Of a stretch of DNA of 64,000 nucleotides, positions 43,316-56,000 are shown piece by piece. Origin of the DNA: Chamaelirium japonicum (lineage: Eukaryota; Streptophyta; Magnoliopsida; Liliales; Melanthiaceae). The notes under the pieces were generated by a model. It worked only from the letters and a program-made list of their open reading frames with translations. It was not told where the DNA came from and ran no database searches. The DNA is taken from assembly GCA_947650365.1 (NCBI GenBank), contig CANTAL010000021.1, positions 806,001 to 870,000 of the forward strand, in the 5' to 3' direction. Made by a program: the position numbers and the translations under genes. How positions within the stretch are numbered: the first letter of the stretch is position 1; the number at the start of each line of letters is the position of its first letter.

Positions 43316-46300
43316 ATGGGGCACGTTTGACGGCTCTCTCTTTCTCCCATCTTACAATACATTATGAGCACGAACATATCGAGCCCAACCGACCAGGCAC
43401 AAGAAAAGAAAGAGAGAAACGAAGACAAAAGAGAAAGAAGAAGGAAAAAGAGAACGGAGAGATAAAAGAAGAGAGAAGAGAGAAGAAGTCATGTTCTAGT
43501 CCATTCACCACAGGTATAGGTATAAAGTAAGAAGGAATCTAAATTCTAAAACTCTATTTCTCAATATTTATATGACCCCATTAGGGTGGGACATGTTTGA
43601 CGGGTCACTCTTCTCCTATCTCATAATACATTATCAGCACAAATATATTAAGCCCTGCCGACCAGTCACAAGAAAACGAAGAGAGAAACGAAGACAAAAG
43701 AAGAGAGAAAAGAACAGAGAGATAAACAAACAGAGAAGAGAGAAAAAGTCATATTCTAATCTATTGGCCACGAGTATAGGTGTAAAGTAAGATGAAATCT
43801 AAATTCCAAAACTCCACTTCTCAATATTTATATGAACCCTTTAATATAGGGAACATTTGACGGCTCTCTCTTTCTTCTATCTCACAATACATTACCAGTA
43901 CGAATATATCGAGCCCAACCGACCAGATGTAAAAAAACAGAGAGAGAAACAAAGACAGAAGTGGAGTTTTGGAATTTAGATTACTTCTTACCTCTGACCT
44001 AGACCCATAGCTAATAGACTGAAGCAAGACTTCTTCTCTCTTCTCTTAAAATTTATCTCTCCGTTCTTTTCTCTTTTCTCTCTCTTCTATAGAGTTTTTG
44101 AATTTAGATTCATTCTTACTTCACACCTATACCCGTGGCCAATGGACTGAAGCAGGACATCTTCTCTCTTCTCTCTTTGTTTATTTCTTCATTTACTTCT
44201 CTCTTCTTCTCTCTATTCTATCTTCGTTTATCTTTCCATTTTCTTGTGACTGGTCGGCTAGGCTCGACATGGTCGGCTGGGCTTGACATATCATGCTGAT
44301 AACGTATTATTTATAGGGTAAGCTTGTGAAGTATAACGAATCTAAATTCTAAAACTCCACAAAAAAAAAAGAACAAGAGAGAAGAGAATAGTGAGATAAA
44401 TGAAGAGAGAAGAAAGAAGTCATGCTCCAGTCAATTCGCTATGAGTATAGGTGTAAAGTAAAAAGGAATCTAAATTCCATAACTCCACTTCTCAATAATA
44501 TTATTAAATCTCTCCATTCTCTTCTATCTTCTCCTATGGATAAGGGTTTCATATAGATTGCTTTGGCATTAAGTAAGCTTACCCTATAAATAATATATGA
44601 CCCCTTTAGGGTAGGGCATATTTGATAGCTCTCTCTTTCTCCTATCTCATAACATGTTATCAGCATGAATATATCGAGCCCGGCCGACCAGTCACAAGAA
44701 AATGGAGAAAGAAATAAAGATAGAAGACAGAGAAGAAGTGAGAAAAGAACGAAAAGATAAACGAAAAGAAAAGAGAGAATAAGACCTGCTCTAGTCCATT
44801 GGCATGGGTATATGTGTGAAGTAAGAAGTTATCTAAATTCAAAAACTCCACTTTTGCCTTCGTTTCTCCCTCTGTTATTTTGTGACAGGTCGACTAGGCT
44901 TGATATATTCATGCTGATAACGTGTTGTGAGAAGAGAGATAAGAATAAAGATATAAACGAAGATAGAAGAGAGAAGAAGTCCTGCTCCAATCTATTTACC
45001 ACTGATATACGTGTGAAATAAGAAGGAATATAAATTCCAAATCTTCAGTTCTATATTTGTTTCTCTCCGTTTTTTATGACTGATCGATTGGGTTCGATAT
45101 GTTCGTGCTGATAATGTGTTGTGAGATGGGAGAAAGAGAGAGAGCCATCAAACATGTCCAATAGACTAGAAAAGGACTTCTTCTCTCTTCACTCTTTATT
45201 TATCTCTTCATTCTCTTCTCTCCTCTTCTCTCTTCTATCTTCGTTTCTCTTTCCATTCTTACCCTATAAATAATATACAACCCCTTTAGGGTGGGGCATG
45301 TTTGACGACTTTCTTTTTCTCCTATCTCATAATACGTTAACAACACGAGCATGTCAAGCCCAGCTGACCAGTCGTAAGAAAATAGAGAGAGAAACAAAAA
45401 TAGAAGAGAGAAGAGAATAGAGAGATAAATAAAGAGAGAAGAAGTTCTGCTCCAATCTATAGGCTACGGGTATAGATGTGAAGTAAGAAGGAATCTATAT
45501 TTGAAAACTTTACTTCTGCCTTCTATATTTGGAAATCTAATCCATAGGAGAAGAAAAAAGAGAACGGAGAGATTTAATTACATTATTGAGAAGTGGAGTT
45601 TTGGAATTTAGATTCCTTCTTACTTCACACCTATACCCGTGGTGAATGGACTGGAGCAGGACTTCTTCTCTCTTCTCTCTTTGTTTATCTCTCTATTCTC
45701 TTTTATCTTCTTTTCTCTTCTCATAACAGGTTATCAGCATGAGCATGTCGATCCCAACCGACCAGTCATAAGAAAACAGAAAGAGAAGAACTTCTTCTCT
45801 TCATTCTCTTCTTCGCTCTTTTCTGTGGAGTTTTAGAATTTAGATTCCTTCTTACTTCACACCTATACCCGTGGCCAATGTACTGGAGCAGGACTTCTTC
45901 TCTCTTTTCACTTTGTTTATCTTTCTATTCTCTTCTCTTTTCTTCGCTCTCTTCTGTATTTATCTCTCTTCGTTTTATTATGACTGGCCGGCTGGGCTCG
46001 ACATGTTCGTACTGATAACATGTTATAAGAAGAGAGAAGAGAACGGAGAGATAAATAAAGAGAGAAGAGAGAAGAGAGAAGAAGTCCTTCTCCAATCTAT
46101 TCACCACGGGTATAGGTGTGAAGTAAGAAGGAATCTAAATTCCAAAATTTCACTTCTTAATAATATAATTAAATCTTTCCATTCTTTTTTCTCTTTTACT
46201 CTCTCTACTATGGAGTTTTGAAATTTAGATTTCTTTTTACTTCACATCTATACCCATGGCAAATAGACTAGAGCAGGACTTCTTCTCTCTTCTCTCTTCT

Positions 46301-46690
46301 TTCTTCGTTTATCTCTCTATTCTTTTCTCTCTTTCTCCCATCTCATAACACATTAACAGCACGAACATGTCGAGGCCAACCGACCAGTCGTAAAAAAATA
46401 GTAAGAGAAACAAAGTCAAAAGTGGACTTTTGGAACTTAGATTCCTTCTTACTTCACACCTATACCCATGGAGAATAGACTGGAGCAGGAGAAAAGAGAA
46501 TAAAGAGATAAACAAAGAGAGAAGAGAGAGAAGAGAAGAGAAGAGAACGAAGAGAGAAGAGAGAAGAAGTCCTGCTCCAGTCTATTCGCCACAGGTATAT
46601 GTGTGAAGTAAGAAGGAATCTAAATTTCAAAACTCCACTTCTCTATAATATAATTAAATCACTTTATTCTCTTCTCTCTTCACCCATGGA
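43316..46690. repeat. Repeat-module mosaic, mixed orientation (right arm)
   Basis: Mirror of 26.74-30.0 kb. Forward A-type units at 43.57, 43.83, 44.59 and 45.27 kb; the doubled GGTCGGCT(A/G)GGCT site at 44.26-44.29 kb matches 29.04-29.07 kb. Switches of tract direction near 45.79 and 46.5 kb. No gene. Confidence 0.75.
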
Positions 46691-46765
46691 TTATAAAAAA
46701 CGAATACTGGTCGGCTCTAATAAGTTATTAAATAATTAATTAGTTATTTTAATTTAATTATTTTA
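46691..46765. repeat. Short AT insert with unique text (right arm)
   Basis: GAATACTGGTCGGCTCT then ATTAAATAATTAATTAG words; mirror of 26,651-26,735. Confidence 0.7.
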
Positions 46766-48401
46766 CTTCACATCTATACCCGTGGCCAATGGACTGGAGC
46801 ATGACTTTTTGTCTCTTCTCTCTTAGTTTATCTCTCCATTCTTTTCTCTCTTCTTCTCCCATCTCAAAATATGTTATCAGCAGTATAGGTGTGAAGTAAG
46901 AAAGAATCTAAATTCGAAAACTCTAATTCTCAAAAATATAATTAAATCTCTTCGTTCTCTTCTCCTATGGATTAAGGTTTCCCATAGATTGCTTAGGCCC
47001 TAAGTAAGCTTGCCCTATAAATAATTTATGACCCCTTTTTGGTGGGGCATATTTGACAGCTCTCTCTTTCTTCTATCTCACAATACATTATCAGTACAAA
47101 TATATTGAGCCCAACCGACCAGTCAAAAGAAAATAGGGAGAGAAACGAAGACAAAAGTGGAGTTTTGAAATTTATATTCCTTCTTACTTCACACCTAAAC
47201 CCGTGGCGAATGGACTCAAACATGACTTCTTCTCTCTTCTCTCTTTATTTCTCTCTATTATCTTCTCTCTTCTTCTTTCTCTTCTGTCTTTGTCTCTCTC
47301 TATGTTTTCTTGTGACTGGTCAGCTGGGCTCGACATGTTCGTATTGATAACGTATTGTGAGAAGAGAGAAGAAAAGAGAAGAGAATGGAGAGATAAATGA
47401 ATTATTTAACGGCTGTGCTCGATATATTCGTACTGATAATGTATTGTAAGATGGGAGAAAGAGAGAGCCGTCAAATGTGCCACAACCAAAAGGGGTCATA
47501 TATTATTTATAGGGTAAGCTTACTTAGGGCCGAAGTAATCTATGAGAAATCCTAATCCATGGAAGAAATCCGACAGTGGATAATGAAATAGAGCATGACA
47601 TCTTCTCTTTTCTCTCTTTATTTATCTTTCCATTCTCTTCTCTCTTCTTCTCTCTCTTCTATGGAGTTTTGGAATTTATATTCCTTCTTCACATCTATAC
47701 CTGTGGCTAATGGACTGGAGTAGGACTTCTTATCTCTTGTTTATCTCTCCGTTCTTTTCTCTCTTCTTCTTTCTTTTCTGTCTTCGTTTCTCTCTCCGTT
47801 TTCTTGTGACTAGTTGGTTGGGCTCGATATGTTCGTGCTGATAACGTATTGTGAGATGGAAGAAAGAGAGGGTTGTCAAACGTTCCCTACCCTAAATGGG
47901 TCAAATAAATATTGAAAACTGGAATTTAGATTCCTTCTAACTTCACACCTATACCCGTGGCCAATAGACTGGAGCAGGACTTCTTCTCTCTTCTCTCTTC
48001 GTTTATCTCTCCGTTCTCTTCTCTCTTCTCCCATGGATTAGGATTTCTTATAGATTGTTTAGGCTCTAAGTAAGCTTACCCTACAAATAATATACGACCC
48101 CTTTAGGGTGAGGCACGTTTGACAGCTCTCTCTTTCTCACATCTTATAATATATTATCAGCACGAACATGTCGAGACCAGTCGCAAGAAAACAGAGAAAG
48201 AAACGAAGACAAAAGTGGAGTTTTAGAATTTAGATTCCTTCTTACTTCACACCTATACCCGTGGCCAATGGACTGGAGTAGGACTCCTTCTCTTTTCTCT
48301 CTTTATTTATCTCTCCATTCTCTTCTATCTTCTTCTCTTCTTTTTGTGAAGTTTTGAAATTTAGATTCCTTCTTACTTCACACCTACACCCGTGGCCAAT
48401 A
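46766..48401. repeat. Higher-order block P3, mirror, outer part
   Basis: Forward A at 47.0 kb, GAATTATTTAACGGCTG at 47.40 kb (mirror of 26.03 kb), reverse A at 47.51 kb, the CTTCTAACTTCACACC site at 47.94 kb (mirror of 24.94 kb) and forward A at 48.07 kb. It is shorter than the left arm by about 0.55 kb. It ends at the foldback element. Confidence 0.75.
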
Positions 48402-49276
48402 TGTGTGTAAATTTTGGCCGAAAGCCTCATAAATAGCGGGACCCACCAGCCCTGCCTATGGGGTTCACAAAGACGATAGCGGGACCCACTAGTACTGCCT
48501 GTGGGATCTACAAAGATAACAGCGAGACCCACTAGACTTGCTTGTGGGGTCCACAAAGACGACAGCGGGACCTACCAGACCCGAAGACTCCACACAACCA
48601 GTCAATCAAGTCGAGTCGAAGGGTTGATCGAACTTTAGTCTAGATTGTTGATTCGGATGTTGCTTGTTAGTGCCTTTGAATTCAAACTATGAATAAGAAG
48701 AGAGAGAAGATTGACACAAGATATAATATTAGAGTTCAGCCAAAACCTACATCTCTGTGCTATAAGGTGCAACCTAAATTCACTAACACTTTTCTCAAAG
48801 TGACTTCGACAGGCCGAGCGTCACTGATCTCTTTGAAAAAAAGATCGAAGGGTTAGGATATGAGAGCTCTAGGTTTTTTGAAAGTCTAATTCAGAAATCA
48901 GAGATCCGATTTTTTCTAGTACACTCGTTGGGTCTTCTATTTATAGATTTTTCTTGAAGGGAAACCAGAGTAAAGGGCAATTTTTGCAGCTGTCGCCTGA
49001 ATCCCGGCGGGGTTGATGGGTCCCGCTGTCATCTCGGAAGACCCCACATGCAGGACTGGTGGGTCCCACCGTCGTCTTGGTGGACCCCACAGGCAGGGCC
49101 CGTGGGTCCTATCGTTACCTCGATGGACCCCACAGGCAGGGCTGGTGGGTCCCGCTATCATCTTTATCGATCCTACAGGCAGGGCTAGTGGGTCCTGTTA
49201 TCGTCTTTGTGGACCCCATAGGCAGGGCTGGTGGGTCCCACTATTTGTGAGGCTTTCGGTCAAAATTTGCAACCAC
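48402..49276. mobile_element. Foldback / MULE-like element (right-arm copy, inverted)
   Basis: Reverse-complement copy of the 23.6-24.5 kb element, 875 bp, at the equivalent site of the other arm. The degraded target duplication is GGCCAATA (48,394-48,401) and AGTCAATG (49,277-49,284), matching the reverse complement of the left-arm CATTGGCT. End sequences have drifted (TGTGTGTAAATTTTGG and CAAAATTTGCAACCAC). The shared insertion site shows that it was duplicated with the arm and did not insert twice. Confidence 0.85.
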
Positions 49277-52200
49277 AGTCAATGGACTGGAGCAAGACTT
49301 CTTCTCTTATTTCTCTTTGTTTATCTCTTTGTTCTCTTCTCTCTTCTGTCTTCATTTCTCTCTTTGTTTTCTTGTGACTGGTTGGTTGGGCTTGACATGT
49401 TCGTATTGATAACGTGTTGTAAGATGGGAGAAAGTGAAAGCCGTCAAACGTGCCCTACCGTAAAGGGGTAGTATAGTATTTATAGGGTAAGCTTACTTAG
49501 GGCCTAAGCAATCTATGGAAAACCCTAATCCATGGGTAAAGAGAGAAAAGAATGGAGATATTTAATTATATTATTAAGAAGTGGAGTTTTGGAATTTAGA
49601 TTCCTTCTTACTTCATACCTATACCCGTGGCTAATGGATTGGAGAAGGACTTCTTTTCACTTCTATCTTTGTTTATCTATTCATTCTCTTGTCTCTTATT
49701 TTCTCTTCTCTGTCTTCGTTTCTCTCTCTGTTTTCATACGACTGGTCGGCTGAGCTCCACATGTTCGTGCTGATAACGTGTTATGAGATTGGAGAAAGGA
49801 AAAGTCATCAAACGTGTCCCACCCTAAAGGGGTCGTATATTATTTATAGGGTAAGCTTACTTAGGGCATAAGCAATCTATAAGAAACCCTAATCTATAGG
49901 AGAAGAGAGAAGAGAATGGGGAGATTTAATTAAATTATTAAGAAGTGGAGTTTTAGAATTTAGATTCCTTCTTACTTCACACCTATACCCATGGCGAATA
50001 GACTAGAGCATGACTTCTTCTCTCTTCTCTTTTTGTTTATCTCTTCGTTCTTTTCTCTCTTCTTACAACACGTTATCAGCACGAACATCTCGAACCCAGC
50101 CGACCAGTCGCAAGAAAATAGAGATAGAAACGAAGACAGAAGAGAGAAAAGAAAAGAGAAGAGAATGAAGAGAGAACAGATAGATTAATAAAGAAAGAAG
50201 AAGCCCTGCTCTAGTCCATTGGCCACAGGTATAGGTGTGAAGTAAGAAGGAATCTAAATTCCAAAGCTCTACTTCTTAATATTTATACGACCCCTTTTTT
50301 GTAGGGCACGTTTAATGACTCTATTTCTTTCATCTCATAACACGTTATCAGTACGAATATGTCAAGCCCACCAGACCAGTCGCAAGAAAATGAAGACAGA
50401 AGCATGACTTCTCTACTTCTCTCTTCTCTTTTTATTTATCTTGCCGTTCTCTTCTTCCTTCTTCTCTCTCTTCTGTGGAGTTTTAGAATTTAGATTCTTT
50501 TTTACTTCATACCTATACCCTTGTCTAATGGACTGGAACATGACTTCTTCTCTCTTTTATCTTTTTTTATCTCTCCGTTCTCTTCTTTCTTCGTTTCTCT
50601 CTTCTGTCTTCGTGCTAATAACGTGTTTTGAGATGGGAGAAAGAGAGAGCAGTCAAACATGCCGCACCTTAAAGGGGTCATATAAATATTAAGAAGTGGA
50701 TTTTTGGAATTTAGATTACTTCTTACTCCACAGCTATACCCGTGGCCAATGCACTGGAGCGGAACTTCTTCTCTCTTCTCTCTTCGTTTATGTTTTTATT
50801 CTCTTTTCACTTCTTCTCTCTCTTCTGTCTTCATTTCTCTCTCTGTTTTCTTATGACTGGTCAGCTAGGCTCGATATATTCATACTGATAACATGTTGTG
50901 AGAAGAGAGAATAAGAGAGAAGAGAATAAAGAGATAAATAAAGAGATAAGAGAGAAGAAATCCTGCTCCATGTTATTTAACTAATATATGTTCGTGAAGA
51001 AATTGGAGAGGGAAATAAAAACAGAAGAGAGAGAAGAAGTGAGAAAAGAACGGAGAGATAAACAAAAAGAGAAAAGAGCGAAGAAGTCCTGCTCCAGTCC
51101 ATTCGCTACAGATATAGGTGTGAAGTAAGAAGGAATCTAAATTACTAATCTGTACTTCTCAAAATTTATACGATACCTTTAGGGTGGGGCACGTTTGACA
51201 GCTCTCTCTTTCTCCCATCTCACAACATTTACCCTATAAATAATATAAGACCCCTTTAGGGTGGGGCCCGTTAAATGGCTCTCTCTTCTCCCATCTCACA
51301 AAACGTTATCAGTACGAACATGTCGAGCCCAACCGACTAGTAATAAGAAAACAGAGAGAGAAATGAAGACAAAAGAGAGAGAAGAAAAGAGAAGAGAATG
51401 GAGAGATAAACGAAAAGAGAAAAGAGAAGAAGTCATGCTCCAGTCCATTGGCCATGGGTATAGGTGTGAAGTAAGAAAGAATCTAAATTCCAAAACTCCA
51501 CTTTTGTCTTCGTTTCTCTCTCTATTTTCTTGTGATTGGTCGGCTGTGCTCGATATATTTTTACTGATAATTTATTGTGAAATGGGAGAAAGAGAGAGAC
51601 GTCAAATGTGCCCCACCATAAAGGGGTCGTATAAATATTGAGAAGTGGAGTTTTGGAATTTAGATTCCTTCTTACTTCACACCTATACTCATGGCCAATG
51701 GACTGGAGCATGACTTCTTCTCTTTTCCCTTTTCGTTTATCTCTCCATTCTCTTCTCTTTTCTTCTCTCTCTTTTGTCTTCATTTCTCTCTCTGTTTTCT
51801 TATTACTAGTCGGTTGGGCTCGACATGTTCGTACTGATAACGTTTTGTGAGATGGGAGAAGAGAGAGCCATTTAACGGGCCCCACCCTAAAGGGGTCTTA
51901 TATTATTTATAGGGTAAATGTTGTGAGATGGGAGAAAGAGAGAGCTGTCAAACGTGCCCCACCCTAAAGGGGTCTTCTCTCTCTTTTGTCTTCTTTTCTC
52001 TTCTCTCTTCGTTTATCTATTTGTTCTCTTCTCTCTTCGTTTATTTCTCCGCTCTCTTCGCTCTTCTTCTGTCTTCTCTCTTCGTTTATCTCTCCGTTCT
52101 TTTCTCTTTTATTCTCTCTCCTCTATCTTCGTTTCTTTCTTCGTTTTCTTGTGACTGGTCAGCTGGGCTCGATATGTTTATACTGATAACATATTTTAAG

Positions 52201-52484
52201 ATAGGAGAAAGAAAGAGCCATCAAACATGCCCTACCCTAAAAAATGTTGTATATTATTTATAGGGTAAACTAACTTAGGGCCTAAATAATCTATGGGAAA
52301 GAGAAATGAAGACAGAAGAGAGAAGAAAATAGAAAAAAATAGAGAGAGAAATGTAGATAGAAGAGAAAGAAGAAGAGAGAAGTGAACGGAGAGATAAATG
52401 AAGAGAGAAGAAGTCTTGCTCCAATCAATTCTCCATGGGTATAGGTGTAAAGTAAGAAGGAATACAAATTCCAAAACTCCACTT
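49277..52484. repeat. Higher-order block P3, mirror, inner part
   Basis: Reverse A at 49.48 and 49.84 kb, short units at 50.28, 50.68 and 51.17 kb, ATGTTATTTAACTAATATATG at 50.97 kb (mirror of 21.90 kb), doubled module A ends at 51.23-51.32 kb and 51.85-51.97 kb, and reverse GGTAAACTAACTTAGGGCC at 52.26 kb (mirror of 20.90 kb). Pyrimidine tracts of unusual length lie at 51.97-52.15 kb. No gene. Confidence 0.75.
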
Positions 52485-53095
52485 CTCAATAGTATCATCT
52501 TAACATTATTATGATTATCATAGTAATATTACTTTAATCATTTATTTAATTTTTAAATAATTTATTAATTTAAATAGTTTATTAATTAAGTATTTAGTAA
52601 AATAATTAATTAATTAAATTATTTAATTATCTAGTTATTTAATTATTTTTTTAATATTAATAATAAAAAGTAAACTAATTAAATAAATATTGAGAAAGAA
52701 GAGAGAAGAAGTCGTGCTCCAATCCATTCATCATGGGTATAGGTGTGAAGTAAGAAGGAATCTAAATTCCGAAACTCCACGGAAGAGAAAGAATAAGAGA
52801 GAATAAAACAGAGAGATAAATGAAGAGAGAAGAAGTCCTGCTCCAATCTATTAGCCACGGGTATATGTGTTAAGTAAGAAGGAATCTAAATTCCAAAAAC
52901 TCCACTTCGCAATAGTTTATTTTATTTAAATAATTCAATATCTATTTATACTATAATAATTATATTTAATTAATTATTTTATTAAAAACTTAATTATTAA
53001 ATTATTTAGTAATGAAATAAATAATTAATTTAATTAAAAAATTTATAGTAACATTACTATGATAATCATAATAACCTTGATATAAAACTATTGGG
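52485..53095. repeat. AT-rich block bounded by inverted edge motifs (right arm)
   Basis: Edge motif at 52,488 (AATAGTATCATCTTAAC) and inverted near 53,045-53,090 (ACTATGATAATCATAATAACC), enclosing two AT blocks around module-C pieces at 52.69-52.92 kb. Mirror of 20,086-20,690. Confidence 0.8.
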
Positions 53096-56000
53096 AAGTG
53101 ATATTTTGAAATTTAGATTCCTTCTTACTTCACACCTATACTTGTGGCCAATGGACTGGAGCAGCACTTCTTCTCTCTTCTCACTTCGTTTATTTCTCCG
53201 TTTTCTTCTCTCTTCTTTTCTCTCTTTTGTCTTCATTTCTCTCTCCTTTTTCTTGTAACTGGTCGGTTGGCCTTGGCATATTCGTGCTGATAACGTATTG
53301 TGAGAAGGGAGAAAGTAAGAGCCTTTAAATGTCCCCCACCCTAAAAGGGTCGTAAATGGAGAGATTTAATTATATTATTGAGAAGTGGAGTTTTGGAATT
53401 TTGATTCTTTCTTACTTCACACCTATATCTGTGGCCAATGGACTAGAGCAGGACTTCTTCTCTTTTCTAACTTCGTTTATTTCTCCATTCTCTTTCCCCT
53501 TCTTTTCTCTTCTCTGTCTTCATCTCTCACTCTGTTTTCTTGCGATTGGTCGGCTGGGCTCGATATATTCATACTGATAACATATTGTGGGATGGAAGAA
53601 AGAGAAAGCCGTCAAATATGCCCCACCCTAAAAGGGTCGTATATTATTTATAGGTTAAGCTTACTTAGGGCCTAAGCAATCTATGGGAAACCTTAATCCA
53701 TAGGAGAAGAGAGAAAAGAATGGAGAGATTTAATTATATTTTTGAGACTTGGGGTTTTGGAATTTAGATTCCTTCTTACTTCACACCTATACCCCTAGCG
53801 AATGGACTGGGGCAGGACTTCTTCTCTCTTTTTTCTTCGTTTATCTCTCTTTTATCTTCTCTCTTCTCACAATATATTATCAGTATGAATATGTCCAGCC
53901 CAACCGACCAGTCGCAAGAAAACGGAGAGAGAAATGAAGACAAAAGAGGGAGAAGAAGAGAGAAAAGAATAGAGAGATAAATAAAGAGAGAAGAGAGAAG
54001 AAGCCCTGCTCCAGTGCATTGGCCATGGGTATAGGTGTAAAGTAAGAAGGAATCTAAATTTCAAAACTCCACTTCTCAATATTTATATAAACCCTTTATG
54101 GTGGGGCACGTTTGACATCTCTATCTTTCTCCCATCTAATTACATGTTATCGGCACGAACATGTCGAGCCCAGCCGACCAGTCGCAAGAAAACGGAGAGA
54201 GAAAGGAAGACAGAAGTGGAGTTTTAGATTTTAGATTCCTTCTTACTTCACACATATACTCGTGGTCAATGGACTAGAGCAGGTCTTCTTCTCTCTTTAC
54301 TCTTTATTTCTCTTTCCATTCTTTTCTCTCTTCTTCTCTCTCTTCTGTGGAGATTTGGAATTTAGATTCCTTCTTACTGCACTATTATACCCTTGGCCAA
54401 TGGACTAGAGTAGGACTTTTTCTATATTCTATCTTCGTTTAACTCTCTGTTATCTTCTCTCTTCTTCTCTTTCTTCTGTCTTTGTTTCTCTCTCTATTTT
54501 CTTGTGACTGGTCGACTGGGCTCGACATGTTCGTGCTGATAACGTGATGTGAGATGGAAGAAAGAGAGAGCTATCAAACATGCCCCATCCTTAAGGGGTC
54601 ATATAAATATTAAGAAGTAGAGTTTTGGAATTTAGATTCCTTCTTACTTCACAGCTATACCTGTAGCCAATGGCCTGGAGTAGGACTTCTTCTCTCTTTG
54701 TTTATCTCTTTGTTCTCTTTCTTCTTCTTCTCTCTCTTTTGCCTTTATTTTTCTCTCTCTTTTTTTATGACTGGTCTGCTAGGCTCGACATATTCGTGCT
54801 GATAACGTATTGTAAGAAGAGTGAAGAGAGAAGAGAACAGAGAGATAAACGAATTATTTACCGGCTGGGCTGGATATGTTCGTGCTGATAATGTGTTGTA
54901 AGATAGGAGAAAGAGAGAGCCGTTAAATTTGCCCCACCCATTATATTATTTATAGGGTAAGCTTACTTAGGGCCTAAGCAATCTATGGAAAACCCTATTC
55001 CAAGGGAGAGATCCGACGGTGGATAATAAACTAGAGTAGGACTTCTTCTCTTATTATTTATCTCTTTATTTTCTTCTTTCTTCTTCTCAATATTCTGTAG
55101 AGTTTTGGAATTTAAATTCCGTCTTACTTCACACCTATACCCGTGGCCAATGGACTAGAGAAGGACTTCTTTTCTTTTTTTCCTTTATTTATCTCTCCAT
55201 TCTCTTCTCTCTTCTTCTCTCTCTTCTGTTTTTGTTTCTCTCTCTTTTATCTTTATTTCTCTCTTCATTTTTTTATGACTGGTCAGCTGGGCTCGACATG
55301 TTCATGCTGATAACGTGTTGTGAGAAGAGAGAAGAAGAGAGAAGAGAACGGAGAGATAAACAAAGAGAGAAGAGAGAAGAAGTCCTGCTCCAATCATTCC
55401 CCATGGGTATAGGTGTGAAGTAAGAAGAAATCTAAATTTCAAAACTCCACTTCTCAATAATATAACTATAATCTCTTCGTTCTCTTCTCTCTTCTCCCAT
55501 GGATTAGGGTTTTCCACAGATTTCTTAGGCCCTAAGTAAGCTTACACCATAAATAATATACGACCCCTTTTGGATAGGGCATGTTTGACGGCTCTCATTT
55601 TCTCCGATCTTACAACACGTTATCGGATTCTTTCTTATATCTCACCTATACCTGTGGGCAATGGAACAGAGCAAGACTTCTTCTCTCTTCTCTCTTCGTT
55701 TATCTTTCCGGTATCTTCTTTCTTCTTCTATCTCTTCTGTCTTTATTTATCTCTCCGTTTTCTTGTGACTGGTCAGTTTGGGCTCGAAATATTTATGCTG
55801 ATAACGTATTGTGAGATAGGAGAAAGAGAGCCGTCTAACGTGCCCTACCTTAAAAGGGTCGTATAAAGTGAAGGTTTGGATTTTAGATTCCTTCTTACTT
55901 CACACCTATACCTATGGCCAATGTACTAAAGCAGGTCTTCTTCTCTTTTCTCTCTTTATTTATCTCTCCGTTCTTTTTTCCCTTCTTTTCCCTTTTCTGC